Position numbers and translations under genes: made by a program. The notes under the pieces are model-generated. The model was not told the origin of the DNA. It did no database searches and was given only the letters and a program-made list of their open reading frames with translations. 64,000 nucleotides of DNA, taken from assembly GCA_023333565.1 (NCBI GenBank), contig JAJKFH010003493.1:3655717-3719716 (forward strand), written 5' to 3'. The stretch is from Puffinus mauretanicus. Lineage: Eukaryota > Chordata > Aves > Procellariiformes > Procellariidae. Positions 51,001-64,000 of the stretch are shown piece after piece (positions within the stretch are counted from its first letter, which is position 1; each line of letters starts with the position of its first letter).

Positions 51001-54000
51001 CCTTAATATGGAATAGTTAAATTCAGGAGCCAAACTTTGCCTTTTTAAAAGCCTTGTTGTGTAATATAAGTCCCTGTCGTATTTTTTTCTAGAGGTTTCT
51101 CGTGCAAATCAGGGGCACTCCTTTTTGAACTGCTGACTAAACATTACAGTGTGCTTTTGGAGGAATACACTTAAATCTTCAGATTCAATTAATGGAAATA
51201 ACCACTTCACCTGTAACTACTTTTATGACCTTTATCTCCAACAAAACTAAGTTGATTAATTTGAAATTTTCAATGTTGTTTTTTAATATAGCACTAGAAT
51301 TTTTCTGAAGAGTTTCAGAAAACGAGTGTAAGATATTCATGGGTAGAGTGAATTTAAGTCCCTTCTCTTTTAAAAGATTTACCTAGTGCTTTTCTGGCTC
51401 ATATTTCCACAGTGAACTCCTGCTTAACAGAACTGGCCATTAGAGGTTTTGAGCAGATAGATAAACAAACAGAATTGTGGTTGTAATGGAGCAATGCAAT
51501 ATTGTATCAAAACATCATGAACACATAATCATAAATGCATTTTGCAGTATATAGACTGGTTAAATATTTTCCAATCTGTCAGATATTGCTTATAACTGGA
51601 AACAACTTTGCTACACTCACTATTCAGTAGATAAGTCAGTCATACCATGTTCCGAAACTCTTTTAAGGAGACATTTACAAAAGTGAAAATGCAGTGATTT
51701 CATATGCCATTTGAAAACTGTAATAACTGGAAAATTGGCACTGCTGTCTATGTAACTTCAGATTATTCAAATAAATGGGAAAATATTATTTCATTTTATA
51801 TAGGTTAAGACCTATTATTTCTGTAAATAAATACTGTTAATTTTTATTCCCTGCACTTTATAGATTCATAAACTGGGATTATCTGCTGTAGTCAGCAAAG
51901 ATATTATTTCATGAATTTTATTGCAGAAGTTAAGGAAAAAGAAATTATGATTAATTGGAGGAAATGCTATCAAAACGAAAGTTGCAAATTTTTCCACTGG
52001 AAAACACTTCTGTTCAGGATGTGTAAAAGTCTCAAAACTGTAACTTTTCACAGGAAACCCTTCAACAAAAATGAGAAGACACAAAGAAAGACTCTGTATT
52101 GTAGTAGACAGAGGACACCAACCTGGATGTGGAAGACATTCTTAAGTTCCCGAGATGAATGATGAGGGAATTAAACTACATTGTTCAAGACGTTCACTTA
52201 AGCACCACGTCTGACAGGCTTTTACTATTGTGTTTACTATTCTTTGTGATTTAAGTGAAGAACTCTGAAAGAGATGTTTTTCTTCCTCTTGAAGGGGAAT
52301 AGACACATGATAAATCACCCTAAGGGTTTAATTCAGGCTACAGAGTATTTCTTAGGTGCAAGGGGAGGAAGAGGAATTACTTTACAGCTTTAAAACTGTT
52401 GTAAGTGTTATGCTACGGGTAATCCTCCATACTAAAAAATGTTGAAGGGCAACAATATATAGTAATCCTATAGAGGAACAACACCTTTACAGTACCAGTT
52501 AAAAATCCAGAGTTTGGTAAAATATGAATATATGATATAAAGGGGTCTTGTTACAAAAACTCAAATGCATTATTGTAGCAACAATAACTTTTGAGAATCA
52601 ACATATAAAATAACTTTCTGCAATTGAATGAGACAGGGTTATTTTGCCATTCACTGGAATGTCGTACGCACAAATATGAAAGCAGGTATAAAAATTTGCA
52701 GCTCTACTCCTTACTTACAAAGCAGAACATGAAACGATTCATCTACTTTTCGTGCTTGTTTGTGTGATGGCCAAGGGCATTTTTGCTACGTTTCCATATA
52801 ATTTGCGAGTGCTTATATGATTGTGATGGCTGAATTTGACAGGCTTAGTTCTATTCAAAAGTTAGTTAGTTCCAATTCTGTAATTAAATAAAACTGAAAA
52901 GAATATGAATTTTATAATTAGTAGTTGAAATATTAAAGGCAAGAAGGAAGATACAACTGGCATTCAGGCTAGAAAGACTTCAGCCTTTGAAATGCTAACT
53001 CTGGCAAGGAGCAGCCACAACAGCAGGATTAGCAACAGGATTAATGTTTTAACCATCTTTTGTTCATTTGATCTTATTGTATTCTGATTACAAGAGATGA
53101 TGGGAAGTGCTGTTGCTTTGTGTGTAGGTCCCTACCTAATTTAAAAGGACATAAAGGAATTTTCTTCTATTTTATTGTGAGAACTTCCGATAATTTCCTC
53201 AAGGAGAAATCAAATTAAGTCTGCCCATACAATGGATTCAAAAAATTATTCCAAAAATATCTGGAGAAACATGAGAGTGGACAGACCACTTCACACTGGT
53301 TATTTCAACCTGTTCCGTGTCCAAATAGTCTCAGGGTACAGAAGGCTACCCTGTGAAAGACTCGGACTGAAATGAAACCTAGAAGAATAGAGACCATCTG
53401 TGTGCTGACATTTTCAGGGGTTCCAGCAGTTACCACCCATCCTAGCTGAATGCTTTGTTGAGTATTTTTAACCTTGCTAAATAAAGTGTTATGCTAAGCC
53501 ACAACAGGACTTAGTAAGAACTCCCATTTATCCTTTTTGCCCAGTCAAAAAATCCTGGAAGACGCAAGACTGTATGGTGATCTACTGTGTGTTAAAGGTA
53601 TGTAAAGAGTCTAAATTATATTTAGACTGCAGATACCTTCAGGCAGGGCTGATGTTTACCCTCTTTAACTGCATGCTCTGAAATCTGTGGGATCTTGATA
53701 TTTGTTGCTAATTTATTTTATGTTGTTGAAGCTCTAGCTCTTCTTAACTGAATTACAATAAAGATTCATTCAGGCATCATTTTTTCCATGCTTCTGCCAT
53801 CTTATAATCCATTACAAGGCATTCTGATTTGAGATTTTAATTTTTGTTTGAAAGCCTTTATGATACCGTATTAAGCAAGGCCCAAATTCAAGAAAATTTT
53901 TGTTTGACTTTAAATACATGCCTAAACTTTACTGACCTCAAGAGTTGAAACAGAGGTTCGTGGTACACAGGGAACAGAAATGTAGAAGACACACTGTGTA

Positions 54001-54439
54001 ACTGAAGTCCAAACCTAAAAAGTATACATGAAAAAGAATGAAACTATAAAACTAAAGAAAATAATTGAGTAATTGTGGAACTGAGCTGCCGACGTTCATA
54101 TATGTGATTTAATTGTGTTTTGTGTAGCAACAGTGTGGAAAAGTGCTGCGTAGGAAGCCTTATTTTCTTTCTAGAAAGGGCAGAGTGCAGCACTGAATGT
54201 TTCAATATTCAAAACCTTTTACATGTAGAACATGATTTTAACACTAATTTAAGAAAAACCTTTTGAGAAATATTTTCTTTTTATATAGTTCCTGGATTTT
54301 GGTTGGATGTTAATAGTTTCATAGAAGAAGAAACAATATCTATTTATCCTTCTACTCTATACCTACAGCTATACCTACTCTTTTCTTGATAGTTGTTTAC
54401 CGAGCCCATTCTTAGTGACCTACAATAATGAAGTCACTG

Positions 54440-54670
54440 CGCTTCTCCCAGGCAGTGTGTTTCAGGGTTTCACTATCCCTTACCATTTAGAAAGTCTTTG
54501 ATAATGACTAACCTGGACTTTCCTCGGTGCAATTTAAGTCCATTACTTCTTTTTTATCCATGAAGAACAGATTATTACCAGCTCCTTGCAGGAGCTTTTA
54601 AAGCATTTGAAGTCTGCTCACCAAGTCTTCTCTTTTCTAAACTAAACACTCTCAATTAAGGAGGCTGAAA
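54440..54670 (-). mobile_element. ancient CR1 LINE 3' fragment
   Basis: Contains the inverted CR1 3' region in a strongly diverged form: a segment like CAGTGTGTTTCAGGGTTTCA, then ACCTGGACTTTCCTCGGTGC with AATTTAAGTCCATTACTTCT, and CAAGTCTTCTCTTTTCTAAA with CTAAACACTCTCAATTAAG. The order and wording match the 3' untranslated part of old amniote CR1 families. Older than the other two CR1 copies, judging by divergence. Confidence 0.7.
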
Positions 54671-55394
54671 TGGATTAGTACTAAAATCAACCGTCAAAAA
54701 TAATAATCCACTGAAAACCTAAAAAGCTATTTAGAAAACTACCTCATATTGTAAGAAGAACTAATTACAGGCTATTTAAAATAAATTCTTTTGATGTTTT
54801 GCCTGAAATGAGAACTCGTCAGGAATGGTCAGATTAAATGTCTTTGTCATAGAGAAATTTTTATTCTTCAAACTTAAAACTTTTCTTCCAAAACATACCT
54901 GGTTTGAACATTTTTTAAAAGGAGGTACAGCCTCTGTGAGAAACTATATGCCATCCAACCCTGAAGAGTGAATGGTATAATATTATTAGCTTAGGTAGTG
55001 TTAGGTTTAGGTCGAGGCCCTTGCTGTGAATAATTTGGGACATGAACTGTAGCACCTTGTACCTCAGGTGAGCATCCTAACCTTTTGCTGGTGTTTTTCC
55101 TGGGCTGGGGAAAGGTGCCCTTTCTTTTGGTTTTTCGCTTTGACAGAACTTTGTTTTGTCTGAAATGTTAAATGTTTTCTGGATGAGAACATTCCCTTTC
55201 TATTTCAGACTGACAGCTCAACTATACATGGCACAAGGAAGAGCCTTTTATGGAGCCATCAAGTGAAATCAGAGAAGAAGAAAACAACATAAAATTGTTG
55301 TGTGTTTCTGACATTTTGGATCTAATTGAGGAGGGACAGATGCACAGAGGTATTCAAGTGCTGTAATAGGGGAGTGAGAACTTACCTAGCTTTT
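54671..55394. other. intergenic sequence; nothing recognised
   Basis: AT-rich sequence between the ancient CR1 fragment and repeat copy B. No gene or repeat is recognised. Confidence 0.6.
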
Positions 55395-55690
55395 TTAATC
55401 TTGCTGGACATGACGGTACCGCTGAGAATTGCCCCTTTAAACAGAGACCCAGGACGCAGCAGGGGTGGGCAGCTCCTTGGGGGCCGGGAGCCATGGGAGA
55501 CTCCTTTGCCAGTCACAGGCAAGTCCAAGGCCAAGCCAGGAAGCCTGGTCCATGGTCTGGTCCACATCAATGGAGCACATGGCCTGGCAGATAGCAACGT
55601 AGCTCAGGTCAAGAACAGAGGGGAGGGCCTGAGCTTAAATGCAAGTCCCACGTGAAGAGGGACCCTGACAAGTTGCAATCAGACCACTGT
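55395..55690 (+). repeat. GC-rich interspersed repeat, copy B
   Basis: Shortest of the three copies. Matches include CTTGGGGGCCGGGAGCCATG near 55478, GGCCAAGCCAGGAAGCCTGG near 55529, AACGTAGCTCAG near 55596, and GGGCCTGAGCTTAAATGCAA near 55625. A 109-codon open frame across it is probably chance within the repeat. Confidence 0.65.
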
Positions 55691-58600
55691 ACAGAAAAAC
55701 TGCAAAAATCTGAGGTTTTGCTTTATTACAGGTGTGAGGTAGCTGCATATAACAAGCTTTTCTCACTTCCTTTGCAAAAAAACTGATTTGTTATTAGAGA
55801 GATTTGATTTGCTGTAAGTGAGATTTCTAGGAAAACATACACCCAAATAGTAAGACCAAGGAAATAGCCATAATACTGACTTGCTTGTTGAAGGACTGGA
55901 CTCATGACTCCATTCTCTGACAAGAAATTTCATTAAATACTCAGAATTTGCTGAAATGTTAAATTAAAATGCCTCTGCCAGAATATCAATCACTCACAGC
56001 AACGGAATGAAGAGGCATTGAAGGAGATGCAGGTGGCGAGCTTTTTCTGCTGACTAAAACTTTTCTCCCACTACTGATATGATGCTGCCCTAAAGGGATC
56101 ATCTTTCCTTCTTTCCCTTGTTTTTGTCTTAGTAGTCTTTTGCAGTCCCATTCTATTTTCAGACAGGTCTTTTTAAGTAACGCGGCTTCTAAAGAATAGC
56201 AAGTGTTACATACACATCCTCCACAAGAGAAACTTGGCAAGTTTTTTTTGACAGAGGAGCTCAAACCCAAATGCTTGTGTGTGAATGGCTCATGAATTTA
56301 CAGTCTGCCTAACTACTAATTTTGTTTTTAATTTATACAGTGTCCAAGATGAGGTTCTGGTGTTCTTAAATCCTGTGTCCTGCCATCTTGATCCACAAGT
56401 AGGCAAAGGAGAATTGATAGCTTGTGCATCTCCTTGCACAGACATAGGCTTTGCAGGAAACGTATTGAATCCCTGACTGATTTGGTCCATGGGAATTCTC
56501 TGAACCCACTGTGTCTTTTGCTGGTCCTCATTTTATTTGTTGTCATAAGAGGGAAGAATTCTGAAAGACAGAAATACTAACTTTGCCTTCAGGCGGAACA
56601 AGCTTCCAAACCCAACTCAGAGAGGAGGGGTGTAATGCGATAGGCAGTTTCTGTTTTGCCAAAGCTGTGGCAAGATGGGGGTCACCCTGGATCCCGCATA
56701 GCATTTAAAAAGTTACTAAAATGAGCGATGGAACACATTGTTCTGAGTCACTTAATATCTTAATTTTCATTTTGTAGCAAGAACAAGGACAACTTTACGC
56801 ATTTGTCTGCTGAAAATATTTCGGACTTCGCTGAGAAGCCTGGGAGTCCATTAGCAGGAGGAAATACAGAAGGTCTAAGTGCTTGATTAGTTTACCTGGG
56901 GATTGAATTGGATACTATGGCAGGTGTTTGTAATTTTTTTTTTTTTTAAATTACCAGGATTGCGATAACTGCCCTTTGAAAGAAGTAGCCAAAGAAGTGT
57001 TTCATACAGCCACAGCTTGTTGTTTTCCTCGTCATCCTGTGCATTTTGCTTGCAGGGTGGTAACTTGTGGCTGTATGCTAAGTCCATGGGTAATAATACT
57101 TATATTTGGATGCCTCTCAAGGCAGCTGAGACATCAGAATTCAAGAATTATCTGTACCAAACACACTATCAGTTTTTGGTTAAAAGGTAATATAATGAGG
57201 GGTTTTGAAAAACAGCACAGCAGTGATTCAGATTAGCACACCGTCCACAGTATGAGAGAGTGAGGTGTTTGTGTACAAGGATTCCTGCTTCAATGCTTGA
57301 AGTTGAATAGACACTTCACAGCCAGCCATATTGAGAGACAATTTGTAAGAAGAAAAATTCTGAGTCTCTGTTGAAATCATTCTGATTGAGAGGACAAGAT
57401 TTTTAAGTCATCTTTTAGTGGTGACAATTATTTAGTTGCTCTGCCTATGACTGTTTTCTTTCCTTTCTTACATTATATAATGAAGCTCTGGTGTAAACCA
57501 AGCAATTTTTTTTTGGGCCCCAATTAGAATTAATCTCTGTTTCAGGATGACTTTATGATTTAGATTCCCCACTTTTCACTTCAAGGTAGAAAAATCTGCT
57601 TTGCATTTTAAAAGATACAACATATCCCTCATTTTTTTAATTAATTTGTTGTGTCACTTATGGTGTGTATATATACATATAGAGAGATATACATAAAAAA
57701 AATCTTGACACTAAATCAATTGCCATCTGCATTGTAAACTAAAGCCTATGTAAAAATAGTACCACAACAAAACAATAATCTTATATCAAAGTCACAGGGA
57801 ATATGGACAAGAGAAAAGATACAAAGGAGAAGATTCACCTGCCATTTGCCACAACAGAAAAAGAGGGCTGTGATTTTTTACGGTAGACTGTCTGCTCAAA
57901 AATCTGCCTCTTTAGCAAGAACAAAAAGTTTCTCATTCCAAATCACTATGACAAACCAGCTGGTCTGGTATTATACCATGCCTCCAGCAATGACCTGTGT
58001 TGGACTGGAAAAATAAACAAGCAACCTTGTCAGTTCTGCAGCATGCTACACATGAGTCCACAGGATTTTTTCTTGCAAGAATCAGCTGATGCACTATTGC
58101 CGGTTGCTACTATTACTCTATTGTAGCTTGAGTTCTGCATCAAGACTGAGAACCATTTTACCAGTTGCTTTGTGCAAATCCTTATGAGAACCCAACCAAC
58201 CTATTTTATGGGTTGTTTTCAAGTATAAATTTTTTTTCTTTTTTTTTTTTTTCTGAAGGCAGATTTGTTAGCATGTTGAAATACTTACTTTGGGTGGGGT
58301 TTTTTGACTCATAAAGATGCAGACATCTGTTTTGTAATCACTCAGGTTTTGAATAATTCTGTCTTCATCTAAATTATAAGAAAACTAAATATTCCATGCA
58401 TAGGTACTTCACTTAAAACTGTCTTTAACCTTTGTAATGTTGTTTTATGGGAAGGGGAGACAGAAGAAAGACTGCAGTTGAAAACTGACTTAAGAGACTG
58501 ATGCAAAAGCAATCAAAGTGAAACAAAATGGTTCACATTTACTGTGGTGGAATTTGGCTCTGCCGTACTTTTAGGATACTTTCTATTTATGTTTCCACAC

Positions 58601-61600
58601 ATTTTTAAGAGCTGTGTGTTTGTCCCTTAATGTTTGTCCTTGAATGACTACTCAAAGTCATTGCAATGAATTTGATGAGAAAAAGAATACAGCAGCTAAA
58701 ATACCATTTAGGACTCATTTTTTACTGCATGTGCTTGCTGTTAGTTGTAAGTGGAAGACTTCAAAAGTGTCACACACAGGGATTTTCTATTTTTCCTGTA
58801 GGGCCCTTCTTCTCTCCAACTGGTGGAAAAAGTAAGTCGAGTGCCAGTGTACCATTGAAAACATAGTCTGAGTGAAAAAAAAAAGGAGTCTTGCAATAGC
58901 AGAGCAAGATTTTCTTTCTTCCTTTCTTTCCATTGGTTTAAAAAGCTAGTGTAAAGCTCAAGCGTCTCTAGATTTCTCTGCATTTGAAGTGAGAGTTGTT
59001 GAGTGCACTTCTGTACTCGACATCGGAACAGTACTAATCATACCCAGTGGAAGAGCAGACTGTAGCCATCGGCTGCTTTTTTTTTTTTCTTTCTCAGAAC
59101 TTTTATCACGAATTACATGATTTGCCTTTAAAGAGGGTTTTTTTTCCAGTGAAACTCCATTTCTCTGAACTGTACAAGACACTTTTTGTAAGTGCATTAA
59201 TCAACTTTCTAACTATACAACAGATGTATCACTTGGAAACGAAGACCAGAGAGCAAGAGGACTAAAGGTTACACATTTTTCTTCAGACTCAATTTATTGT
59301 AAGGTCCCCACTGAAAATGATGTGCCATGTTATACTTTTTTCCCACAATATAAAATGCTAATATAATGAGTGAAATCTTTGCAAATTCATTTTTTTGTTG
59401 TACAACTTCTCTGTCTTATGGAAAAGAAAATCTTTATGCCGGTAGACTTATGTGCATTAGGTTTAATTTTTTTTCTTGGGTCTTACCCTCTATATTCTGA
59501 CCCTTGCTGAATATAAGCAACAAGTAACAAGCCAAGAAAAATAAATGGTCATATTTAAACAAAATCGTTCAGTGATTCATGGGTCTTGGCTCTGACTTGG
59601 AGCTGTCATCACTACAAGTACTTGTGTTAAAAAAAGGCGCTATAAACTGCTGGGTCTGATCAAAGACTTTAAAGCTAATAAACAGGTTTCTGGGTAGGTT
59701 GCCAAACCTCTGGAAACGAACTTTCATTAGATCTTCCAGGGGGAAAAAATGGAAAGGAGACAAGAAAATGATAGTGACTGATGTGTTTGCAGAGATATGG
59801 TAGAGATGAAGCACAAAGCGAAGGAGATTTACTGTGTTTTCATGTTTTGCTTTTCTAAAGATCTCTGAGTACAAATCACAGAGAACGCTGCTGTTCTCCA
59901 CAGTTGTGACTTAAGGCTTCACCCCATAGGATGTGTGTGTATCATTGTGTTATACAGACCTCCTATTAGAAATAGAATATTATCTGAGAAAAAATGCAGA
60001 GAAACCTGGAATAAGTTCTCAAAGAGGTCAGGGCTTACTTTAGGTGGGATGTTTACATCATACACTGGCAGAAATTTATAATTTTCAAGGGACTTCCATG
60101 TAATTTCTTTTCCTCTGCACATACATGTCTTTGAACACTTATTGAAGACAACAGAATTGCACCCCTCTACATCTAAAATCTTGTTCTTTGTATTTAAGAA
60201 ACAAATGAAATTGATTGATGTCCCAGAATCATGCATGTTGGAAAGCTTTGGGAAATGAACAGAATATCAAAGCTAGGTCTCATAAAATCAGAATTAAGAG
60301 TGAAATAAGATTAAAATGTAACTGCATTTCTCAATTCTGCTCTGAGCTTCCCCCCCTTGCCACATGATCACTAGTTTGTGCACTGTCCACTGTTCCAGAA
60401 AATGGTCATGTTTCAAAGTTGTAAACAGATATCTCTACTTGCTCCTTCTCAAGCATGCCTAAACTTTTTTGGCATCTTCCCTTCCTTCGCTTTCTGTGTG
60501 GAGGATGTATAAAATTTATTAAAAAATGTATTGTAACACTATTACACGTTTCATGTAAATTGAGCTGAATAAATAGCACTCTTTTATAGCAATTAGTGGA
60601 GGATTGATTCTTGCAGACCTCTCACTTGTTTTCAGAAGTCTTGCTTTTAACCTCTGTTTAATGGAAGAAAATGCACTCTTACTAGGTGCAATGGTTGTGC
60701 AGGAACCTGTCAAAAGTTGCTGAAAAAGCCTGGCAGTGTTTGCAGAGAGTCTGAAATGATAAGTCTGGGTGTGAACTACCTCAATAGTTCCAAGATACTA
60801 GTGATACTATTTTAAATATTTACACTATTGCGACAAATTTGAAGCTGCATGTAAATATTTTATGAATGTTGTGGTTTAAAAGGATTGTTGTGGTGTTTAC
60901 TGCATGAATCTACAGAGCATGTTTGTCAGAAAATTGGCTCTGTAAACAGTGTATATAATCCTGATATTCATTTCTTAGAAACATTTCAGAATATTGCAGC
61001 TCCATCAGTCTATAAGTGAACTTGTGACATTCTTGCAGGCTGACTCATTTGGTTGAAGCAGGATCAGGAAACAGAGCAGAGAACAGAAAACTTGGATTAA
61101 AATAAAAGAAGAAGCCTTCAAGAAAAAGGCTGAAGGGCAAATTTGGGGTCGTAGACTGGAATACAGACTCCAGCGATAAGCTAGAGCTGTAACTTGGGAT
61201 TTATTTAATATAATGTAGACATTTACAGTGTCAGTATCTGCAGCTGAGATAGTCACTCTTGGCTGCATTTCTTTGCATATAATTAATGGAGAGTCATAGG
61301 CAGTTTTGGAGTACAATACATCATATGATCAATCCTAGACTTCTGCTTTGATTTGAAACTGTGTTCTATACTTCCTGTAATTATAAAAAGATCCTGGATA
61401 GATTATCTCAGATGTAAACAATGTGGACATTCACATCTTGTTAACTGAATCTCATCTATACAGAGTTACAGTTTTGTAAAACTATCTTTTGCTGTGCCTT
61501 CTTCCTACTGTTAAAATTAAACAATATTTTCTTTCAAAGATACTTTTTGTTTCCCTGAATCTGCCATTACTCACAACTCTCAAAGGGAAGATCCTCAGAT

Positions 61601-61831
61601 ACTAATTATGGTCAGGCCTGCTGAGTGATTAAGGCTTGTAATCAGGCACTTGGAATAAGATTAAACAAACTGCAACTTTCTTGCTGAGAGGTGTGAATAC
61701 GTCAGAAGTAACACATCGTGACCCAGAGGAACAGATGAGAAAGACACCAAAGCAACAACTTGCTCTGAAGCTATGACAAGTATTTAACTATTTCATTTCT
61801 CACTGACCCCCTGCAGGTGCCTGTATTAATT
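55691..61831. other. intergenic sequence; no gene recognised
   Basis: AT-rich sequence with T-rich tracts at 56934, 58228-58251 and 59079, and an AT-alternating stretch near 57664-57695. Two minus-strand open frames next to each other (59569-59901 and 59919-60236) are in different frames and resemble nothing known. Confidence 0.6.
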
Positions 61832-63500
61832 CATAGAATAAAAAGATAATTTAGGTGGGAAGGGACTACCGGGCATCATCTGGTCCAGCCCCCACTGAAA
61901 GTGGTGCCAGCTTGGAGCAGGTTACTCAGGGTCTTGTCCAGTTTCATTCTGAATATTTCCAAGGAAGGAGATGCCACATCCTCTCTGGGCAACTGTTGCA
62001 ATATTTCACCATCCTCATGGTGAAAAAAAGTCCTTATATCTAATCAGAATTTCCCTTTTTGCAGCTATGTTGTTGCCTTTCATCCCATCACTCTGTGGGT
62101 CCAGATAGTCTGATTGCTTTCTCTAATTGTTCGATTAGAAGATTCCTCCTTAACTTTCCGCTCCTGAGGCTGAACACACTAGGTTCTCTCAGCTTCTCCT
62201 CATATGACGTATGGTCCAGTCCCCAAATCATATTGGTAGCCTGCTGTGGCCTTGCTCCACTATGTTAATGTCTTTATTGTGAAACGTTGAAAACTAGACA
62301 CAGCATCCCAGATGTGATCTGACAAGTGACATACAGAAGGGAAGAGTCACTTCCCAGGACCTGCTGGCAACAGTCTTGCTAACGCAGACCAGGATGTGAT
62401 TGGCCTTTGTTGCTGTGAGGGCACATTGCTGGTTCATGTTCATCTTGGAGTCCATCAGGACCCCCAAGGTCCTTTTCTGCAGAGCTGCTTTCCAGATTGT
62501 CAGCCACCAGCCCATACTGCTTCAGGGAGGTTTTCCATCCCAGGTGCAGGACTTGGCATTTGGTTTTGTTGAACTTTTATTGAACTTCATGAGGTTCCTG
62601 TCAACCGATATCTCCAGCCTGTCAAGTCCCTCAGTGGCCCTACACTCTAGGATACCAACCTCTCTGCGTGATTTGGTATTGATCACAAACCTGCTGAGTG
62701 TGCACTCTGTCCTGTTGTGCAGGTCACTAATAAAGGCATTGAGTATTATTGGCCCCAGTACTGATTCTTGAGGGATGCCACGAGTAACCAGCCACAAGCT
62801 GGGCTTTGGTATGGCTGATCATAGCCTTTGTAGCCTAGCAGTCCAGCCACATTTCCACCTAACTTACAGTCCACTTATCCAAACCACATCTTTCCAGTTT
62901 GGCTTGACAATGTCAAAAGACTTACTAAAATCAAGGTATCTGTACCAGGAGCCTATTAAGATGTCACCTGTGCTGCCTGTCCTCTGATGCTTGCCCATAA
63001 GCTCGTGTCCGGTGTCTCATGACTTACCAGACAAATCTCCCTGCATTCAACCAACTTTGCCCAAAATGCATCTTTTCCTTCTTGCCCATCCTTTCTAAAG
63101 AGCTCCTATTTACTCATTGCAGCACTTCTGCTGCACAAGCTACCCCACCACATCTGTGTAGTCCAAATGAGCTCATAGATCTGCAGCTGTGCACAGCCTT
63201 CTCATTCTTCCTACTCTTTTCCCGTGCTGTATGCATTTGACTACATTGAGAGAGGTACTTGAGGGAGTCCCCCGTGAAGCTGCTTTCACAGTGGAAGTGT
63301 GAGGACCTCCTCCACCATGCTGTTCATCAGGCCTTTCCTCACTTCAGCCCATGCATCATTTCTCATCAGGCCTTGGTCAACATCCTGCACTGAATGTTGT
63401 TTGAGCATCTCATTGCTAGATTAGCAAGCTTGTTAGCGGAGATGCTCTTGTGCCACTTTGTCAGAGAGATCCTCTCTCTCCAGCTGGATTTACCTTAGTT
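61832..63500 (-). mobile_element. CR1 LINE, internally deleted and decayed
   Basis: The 3' end is at the low coordinate: TTCATAGAATAAAAAGATAA, then AATTTAGGTGGGAAGGGACT and GGTCCAGCCCCCACTG, as in avian CR1. The minus strand encodes recognisable pieces in order. At about 63420-63445 is the A-N-K-L-A-N-L segment found between the two CR1 reading frames. At about 63120-63200 is endonuclease-like A-Q-L-Q-x-Y-E-L-I with M-W-W-G-S. At 62900-62940 is a K-A-F-D-like RT segment. From 62797 to 62522 runs RGIPQESVLGPIILNAFISD and then DRNLMKFNKSSTKPN. The catalytic YADD box is replaced by a non-matching V-I-N-T stretch. A full CR1 is about 4.5 kb; the middle of ORF2 is missing, so this copy is inactive. 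Confidence 0.88.
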
Positions 63501-64000
63501 AAAGAGACATATGAAGATCCACACTAGATTTTCTGAAGTAACGGGTGAAAAACTTCATGTGCAATGGGAAGGACTAGTAACGAGGGGAACTAGAAACATA
63601 TGAATAGGTGAACATTTGTTAACATGTGACTGGATCTTGATTTCCTGAAATGGTTGTTTGAATTATTTCAAATTTAGGAGATGTTTGCCTAAGATAAGAT
63701 CAGTTAGTACAAAGATTTAGTGGTCTCAGAAATCTTGAAGAGATGCATTTTGTGTTATTCTGTTTTCCATCTTCTGCCACTTTTCATGGTTCACTTTTCT
63801 CTACCTCTTCTTCAAACAGACGTAGTAGACAAACTATATCTAAGCTGAATGGGATTTGAAAACTCTTCAGTATGTCTACTTCTGATTCAAAATGAGATCA
63901 CTACAAGAACTTAGAGTGTTTTGTGGCTAAGTGCTTTGTGGCAATAGATCAACATACAAGCTTTCTCTTGTTTTATCAAGTGTCCAACTATCTGGTGACA
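63501..64000. other. intergenic sequence; nothing recognised
   Basis: AT-rich sequence to the end of the window, with no open frame or repeat that I recognise. Confidence 0.6.

Larger units (their letters stand above)
40162..54439. other. intergenic sequence; no gene recognised
   Basis: The longest unannotated stretch. It includes a small CpG-containing block at 41490-41560, an A21 run at 42052, a T16/A10 pair at 42427-42460, a hAT-like end at 44948, and an octamer-containing stretch near 50566. The longest open frames (43623-44021 minus, 132 codons; 43447-43755 plus, 102 codons) resemble no known protein and are within chance expectation. Confidence 0.6.

Noticed and set aside
55326..55655. 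109-codon open frame on the + strand
   Set aside because: It covers GC-rich repeat copy B; the other copies do not keep the frame.
59569..60236. Two neighbouring minus-strand frames of 110 and 105 codons, considered as a broken gene
   Set aside because: They lie in different frames, match no known protein, and show no exon signals between them.
62522..62797. 91-codon minus-strand frame as a possible host gene
   Set aside because: It is the decayed reverse transcriptase of the CR1 element at 61832-63500, without the YADD catalytic box.
1..64000. CRISPR arrays, operons, tRNA, rRNA or phage-like genes
   Set aside because: The window is vertebrate nuclear DNA; I saw no regularly spaced repeats, cloverleaf with A/B boxes, or rRNA core sequence.

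Overview
This window looks like nuclear DNA from a bird. It is AT-rich and intron-bearing, it carries CR1 retrotransposon copies with the 3' ends typical of birds, and it holds the last three coding exons of a vertebrate gene that I recognise as ZNF385D (zinc finger protein 385D). All three exons lie on the + strand.

Layout: positions 1-394 are intron. Coding exons lie at 395-573, 1950-2051 and 6170-6403, the last ending in a TGA stop. They encode the end of the third zinc finger, the complete fourth JAZ/matrin-type finger (split by an intron between its Cys pair and His pair), and an Ala/Pro-rich C-terminal tail. A 3' untranslated region follows, whose end I can only guess at (candidate poly(A) signals at 6796 and 7240). 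The first part of the gene lies upstream of the window.

From about 7.3 kb to the end I find no credible protein-coding gene. In mammals ZNF385D is followed by a large gene desert, and this region fits that picture. What can be recognised is mostly decayed transposon sequence: two internally deleted CR1 elements on the minus strand (22.16-23.49 kb and 61.83-63.50 kb), an older CR1 3' end (54.44-54.67 kb), a short hAT-type DNA transposon (39.98-40.16 kb) with two more hAT-like ends, and a GC-rich repeat present in three diverged copies (18.2, 31.4 and 55.4 kb). There are also homopolymer and polypyrimidine tracts, a predicted G-quadruplex, and a few motif clusters that could be regulatory.

I found no rRNA, tRNA, CRISPR array, intact mobile element or previously undescribed system. 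The most useful leads are the weak splice donor that would truncate the fourth finger, the three-copy GC-rich repeat, the similar internal deletions of both CR1 copies, and the motif clusters at 21.3 and 31.0 kb. No database or alignment could be run, so family assignments rest on recognition of the sequence.
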